Of a DNA stretch of 9,623 nt, positions 6,960 through 9,623 are shown one piece after another; position 1 is the stretch's first letter, and each line of letters begins with the position of its first letter. Source of the stretch: Bdellovibrionales bacterium (GTDB lineage Bacteria; Bdellovibrionota; Bdellovibrionia; Bdellovibrionales; UBA1609). The notes beneath the pieces are model-generated. The model was not told the DNA's origin, made no database searches, and was given only the letters and a program-made list of their open reading frames with translations. Location: NCBI GenBank assembly GCA_020435185.1, contig JAGRAA010000114.1, forward strand, positions 1-9,623. The letters are read 5' to 3'. The position numbers were made by a program, and so were the translations under genes.

Positions 6960-7538
6960 TCAAGCGTTGATCCATTCTTTGAAAATAAATTCTTTAACCT
7001 CTTGAACCCCCATTCGCTTAAGGGCTGAGATTCGAAAAAAAATGATTTCCGGAGAGCTCTGTGCTTTTAAAACTTCGACCCGTCGTTCTTGTTGGGAACG
7101 GGACAATTTATCAGATTTATTGAGTAAAACCACTAAAGGCATGCCATTTTCCACACACCAATTAAAAATCAAATTTTCATCTACGCTCCAATCACGTCTA
7201 ATATCCATGATCAACAAAGCGCCAACCAACGATTCCCTTTCGGCGATATACTCCTCAACCATTTGAGACCAATTGCGAATCAATTTTTTTGAAACTTGAG
7301 CAAATCCATAGCCAGGAAGGTCTACTAAAACATACTTATCCTCTGCTTTAAAAAAATTAATCGATTGAGTTTTTCCAGGAGTGTTACTTACAAAAGCCAA
7401 TTTCTTTCTGTTAAAGAAAGCATTCACAAAAGAGGATTTTCCAGAATTAGACCTTCCAAACAAGGCCACTTCTGGCAAACTCGTTTTCGGATAATGATCC
7501 TTATTTGTCGCCGATAATATAAATTCTACTTTAGACAT
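6960..7538 (-). CDS. engB: Ribosome-biogenesis GTPase YsxC/EngB (YihA)
   Basis: This TRAFAC-class GTPase is needed for late assembly of the large ribosomal subunit in bacteria where it has been studied, and is usually essential. The ATG at 7538 gives 192 residues, the usual family length. An AAAGGA ribosome site lies 11-12 bases upstream. A longer reading frame to 7703 would run into the divergent gene's start and has no family counterpart. GTP-binding motifs are in order: G1 GRSNSGKSS (28-36), G2 around NTPGKTQS (52-59), G3 DLPGYGFA (73-80), G4 NKSD (130-133) and G5 SAL (151-153). NTPGKTQ and DLPGYG are diagnostic of EngB. It heads the minus-strand gene run, so its promoter should lie in the divergent region upstream, and it may be co-transcribed with kdsB. 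Confidence 0.96.
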   Translation of the reverse strand: MSKVEFILSATNKDHYPKTSLPEVALFGRSNSGKSSFVNAFFNRKKLAFVSNTPGKTQSINFFKAEDKYVLVDLPGYGFAQVSKKLIRNWSQMVEEYIAERESLVGALLIMDIRRDWSVDENLIFNWCVENGMPLVVLLNKSDKLSRSQQERRVEVLKAQSSPEIIFFRISALKRMGVQEVKEFIFKEWINA

Positions 7539-7694
7539 GATTTTAAACGTTCCTTTGGAAACATTACATACTCTGTCTGTGCTAAATTCGAAACTTCTTT
7601 TCCCAAAATTGAAAAAAAATCCCCTCAAATGGGCATAAATTCCAGCAAGCATGGTCTTTTTTTTGAACTGATCAGGCCCTAAAAGGAGAATTAT
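7539..7694. promoter_or_regulatory. Divergent promoter region between engB and the sigma-54 activator
   Basis: This 156-bp AT-rich region must drive both directions. On the plus strand TTGAAA (7609-7614) is followed after 19 bases by CATAAA (7634-7639), a weak sigma-70-like pair. On the minus strand TGTAAT (about 7563-7568) is a fair -10 for engB, but no good -35 is seen. An 8-bp palindrome CTGATCAG (7668-7675) lies about 20 bases before the activator ATG. AAGGAG (7683-7688) with a 6-base spacer is the activator's ribosome site. I found no sigma-54 type GG-N10-GC element. Confidence 0.35.
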
Positions 7695-8951
7695 ATGAAT
7701 CACCCAAAATCAACGAACTTGTCACAATATAAATTAAGGCTGACTGCTGAGGACGGACAAAAAGAATATATCCTGGGAGACTACAACTTATTTGGATCAT
7801 CCCCTGGATGCACCCATAGAGTTCCTTCGCTGGATCCAAAGCATTTTATTATCGAAAAGAAGGGCGATTACATTGAGTTAAAAGATTGCAATACAAAAAA
7901 ACTCTTCCTCAACAAAACGCACACGATGGCTTCTATACTGCAAAACCATGACCTTTTATATACCAACGATCTAGAGTTCCAGCTTCTAAAAGATACACCA
8001 GAAAAAGATACGTTTCTAAATAGCAAGAACCATAAATGGCAACTGATCTTAGACAAGATACCTTCCATTGCAAAATCAGATTTTACGGTAACCATTCTTG
8101 GAGAATCAGGGACAGGAAAAGAACTCATGGCCCGTAAAGTCCACCAACTGTCATTGCGTTCAGAAGGACCGTTCATAAGCTTAAACTGTAGTGCATTGAG
8201 CTCAAATCTAATAGAAAGTGAGCTTTTCGGACACAAAAAGGGAAGTTTTACCGATGCCTCTTGCAACAGAAAAGGTGCGTTCGAAGCCGCCAAGGGAGGA
8301 ACATTGTTTTTAGACGAAATTGGTGATCTTCCCATAGATCTACAACCTAAACTTTTAAGAGCTTTAGAGAATGAAGAGATTCGTCCAGTAGGGAGTGATG
8401 AAATCAAAAAAACTGATGTGCGAATTATCGTGGCCACTCACCACAACTTACATTCCAAGGTGATAGCTGGATCCTTTAGACAAGATTTGTTTTTTCGCTT
8501 AAACGTCATTGAAATCACCATGCCTACTCTCAAAAACAGAATAGAAGATTTTGAGTCCATTTTTTATCAATTTGCCAAACAATTTAAGATCGGCTTCTCT
8601 CACGGAGCCATTCAACTTTTAAAAACCCACAACTGGCCAGGAAATATTCGAGAATTAAAAAACGTTGTTCAGCGTGCAGCAGCACTATCCTCCAATAAAA
8701 AAATCTCTGAAAATGATCTTTCAGAACTAATAAGCCCATTGGAACAACCCAATTTAGTAGATTCGGTAAACAAGCTGAGTGGTCACAAGCAAAAAAATTT
8801 AATAAAAGAAATCGAACGTCAACTTATTATAGAAAAATTGAAAGAATTTAAAGGGAGCCAAAGACAGACCGCCGAATATTTAGGAATACCCAAAAGCACT
8901 TTACATGATCGAATAAGAAAGTACCAAATTAACTTAGAAAGTTTGATTTAA
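7695..8951 (+). CDS. Sigma-54 dependent transcriptional activator with N-terminal FHA-like domain
   Basis: This 418-residue bacterial enhancer-binding protein would remodel sigma-54 RNA polymerase at target promoters. The N-terminal 100 residues resemble an FHA domain (LGDYNLFGSSPGC, then LDPKHFIIEKKGDYIELKD, then LFLN...LLYTNDLEFQLL), but the usual Arg of the GR motif is Ser35. The AAA+ domain (about 112-345) has Walker A GESGTGKE (136-143), LNCSAL, ESELFGHKKGSFTDA (174-188, the sigma-54 contact loop, normally GAFTGA), Walker B GGTLFLDEIG (201-210), the FRQDLFFRLN arginine-finger region (261-270) and NWPGNIRELKNV (313-324). A Fis-type helix-turn-helix closes it (GSQRQTAEYLGIPKSTLHDR, 387-406). 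Start: AAGGAG six bases before the ATG. There is no receiver domain, so the input is probably Ser/Thr phosphorylation or protein binding through the FHA. Its targets are not evident here. It converges on the next gene with a 6-nt gap. Confidence 0.93.
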   Translation: MNHPKSTNLSQYKLRLTAEDGQKEYILGDYNLFGSSPGCTHRVPSLDPKHFIIEKKGDYIELKDCNTKKLFLNKTHTMASILQNHDLLYTNDLEFQLLKDTPEKDTFLNSKNHKWQLILDKIPSIAKSDFTVTILGESGTGKELMARKVHQLSLRSEGPFISLNCSALSSNLIESELFGHKKGSFTDASCNRKGAFEAAKGGTLFLDEIGDLPIDLQPKLLRALENEEIRPVGSDEIKKTDVRIIVATHHNLHSKVIAGSFRQDLFFRLNVIEITMPTLKNRIEDFESIFYQFAKQFKIGFSHGAIQLLKTHNWPGNIRELKNVVQRAAALSSNKKISENDLSELISPLEQPNLVDSVNKLSGHKQKNLIKEIERQLIIEKLKEFKGSQRQTAEYLGIPKSTLHDRIRKYQINLESLI

Positions 8952-8957
8952 AAAAAT

Positions 8958-9572
8958 TTACCCCAAAGTCATCATCAAAAAACCACAAAATGCAGGATTA
9001 TTGGGCGACAAGCTTTTACCCACTTTGGACTTCATTAACTTAATATCCTTTCGATATTCTTTATAAAAATCCCAAGTGGGTAGAGGCTGATACTTCAAAT
9101 CGAGATCAAGATGATCAATGATTAACTTTGTAGTTGTTGGCTTGATAAAAACTTCTTTTTGAGGCTTGTGATAGGCCTGAACAGCGGTGACCAATGGCCA
9201 TTTCGCTAATTTATGCTTTCTTAATTCGGACACCAACAATTCAAATCCATATTTTTCTTTTCCGTGAAGAATTTCGTAATAGGCTTCAACAAGAGTTTCT
9301 TTACTTTTATTGCTTAACGTCTTTATCAAGTCTCTAAATTTTGGTTTTTCAAACATGGACACCATTGTAGATCGGGCAATCAACTTTGTTACATTAGATA
9401 AAACTTCTTCCTCATCATCAAACTGAGATTTTGAAAAACTCGTTTTTGCAAATTCGGTGAGCTTATCCATTTTGTGCTTTTTTCCTATTTCAACCATTTC
9501 AGGATGCTTGAAGCCTCCTGGATACATTTTTAAAAATTCTTTTTCCGCAGCTTTTAATGCTCTTAAATTCAC
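8958..9572 (-). CDS. Conserved-looking hypothetical soluble protein
   Basis: I cannot assign a family. The start is a GTG at 9572 with AAGGGGG five bases upstream, giving 204 residues. There is no signal peptide or membrane segment, so it is probably cytoplasmic. Its features are an N-terminal helical, Lys-rich stretch (MNLRALKAAEKEFLKMYPGG), then KKHKMDKLTEF, an acidic DDEEE patch (52-56), a mid-section FEKPKFRDLIKTLSNKSK, then FELLVSELRKHKLAKWPLVT and EVFIKPTTTKLI. The tail is LSPNNPAFCGFLMMTLG. Runs such as YPGGF, FEKPKFRDL, HKLAKWPL and AFCGFLMM have the look of conserved blocks in a true family rather than a random frame. Its 3' end faces the sigma-54 activator six bases away; no terminator hairpin is seen between them, so the transcripts probably overlap. 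No function is proposed. Confidence 0.8.
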   Translation of the reverse strand: MNLRALKAAEKEFLKMYPGGFKHPEMVEIGKKHKMDKLTEFAKTSFSKSQFDDEEEVLSNVTKLIARSTMVSMFEKPKFRDLIKTLSNKSKETLVEAYYEILHGKEKYGFELLVSELRKHKLAKWPLVTAVQAYHKPQKEVFIKPTTTKLIIDHLDLDLKYQPLPTWDFYKEYRKDIKLMKSKVGKSLSPNNPAFCGFLMMTLG

Positions 9573-9623
9573 AGACGCCCCCTTTTGGGAATTTCTTTAT
9601 ATATATTTTATAAATTATGGATT
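9573..9623 (-). promoter_or_regulatory. Leader and possible -10 of the hypothetical gene
   Basis: The minus strand has a very AT-rich stretch with TATAAA (revcomp of 9607-9612) and TATATA (9600-9605), either of which could be a -10; the -35 would fall at or beyond the window edge. The ribosome site AAGGGGG (9578-9584) lies five bases from the GTG. The sequence TTCCCAAAAGGGGG could fold into a tiny hairpin covering it, which is weak evidence of anything. Confidence 0.3.

Noticed and set aside
7651..7668. Possible sigma-54 promoter (TGGTCT...TTGAA) before the activator
   Set aside because: The near-invariant GC at -12 is missing, and the nearby TGGGCA...AGC has the wrong spacing between GG and GC.
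7668..7675. CTGATCAG palindrome as an operator
   Set aside because: A single 8-bp palindrome in AT-rich DNA with no second copy in the region is not enough to call a binding site.
7539..7703. Longer engB N-terminus (55 extra residues)
   Set aside because: It would overlap the divergent activator start; the extension is not seen in EngB, and the ATG at 7538 gives the normal length with an AAAGGA site.
7868..8437. 189-codon minus-strand open frame opposite the sigma-54 activator
   Set aside because: It is antisense to the Walker A/Walker B region of a clear AAA+ protein, and its Ser/Phe-rich product looks like a shadow frame.
8951..9030. Bidirectional terminator between the convergent genes
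   Set aside because: Only 6 nt separate the stops. The CCAAAGT/ACTTTGG repeat is about 50 bases apart and lies in coding sequence, with no compact stem and U-tract.

Overview
The window is AT-rich, densely packed bacterial DNA from a Gram-negative with LPS. It carries Kdo-synthesis genes, two outer-membrane beta-barrels and a signal-peptide TPR protein. The barrel type, the TPR/double-barrel grouping and the FHA-linked sigma-54 activator best fit the predatory Bdellovibrionota (Bacteriovorax/Halobacteriovorax-like), with Myxococcota-type deltaproteobacteria as the alternative. This placement comes from protein resemblance only.

Layout: seven genes lie head to tail on the minus strand, read from about 7538 down to 14: engB, kdsB, pyrG, kdsD/kpsF, outer-membrane barrel 1, outer-membrane barrel 2, and a TPR protein. 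Spacing is tight. pyrG/kdsD and barrel 2/TPR overlap by ATGA, and the pyrG Shine-Dalgarno sequence overlaps the kdsB stop codon. The gap before barrel 1 holds the best promoter candidate, so the three envelope genes may form their own unit as well as being read through from the Kdo genes. Divergent from engB, across about 156 bp, is a plus-strand sigma-54 activator with a degenerate FHA domain. It converges, 6 nt apart, on a minus-strand gene for a 204-residue soluble protein of unknown function that ends the window.

How they work together: PyrG makes CTP, KdsD makes arabinose 5-phosphate (the Kdo precursor), and KdsB uses CTP to activate Kdo. The group therefore supplies CMP-Kdo for inner-core LPS, although kdsA and kdsC are not here. 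EngB is a ribosome-assembly GTPase. The downstream trio of two paralogous barrels plus a periplasmic TPR protein resembles the GltA/GltB/GltE-type outer-membrane part of the myxobacterial gliding (Glt) machinery. This is the most interesting part of the window, but the assignment is a hypothesis. No RNA genes, mobile elements, CRISPR arrays or convincing terminators were seen.
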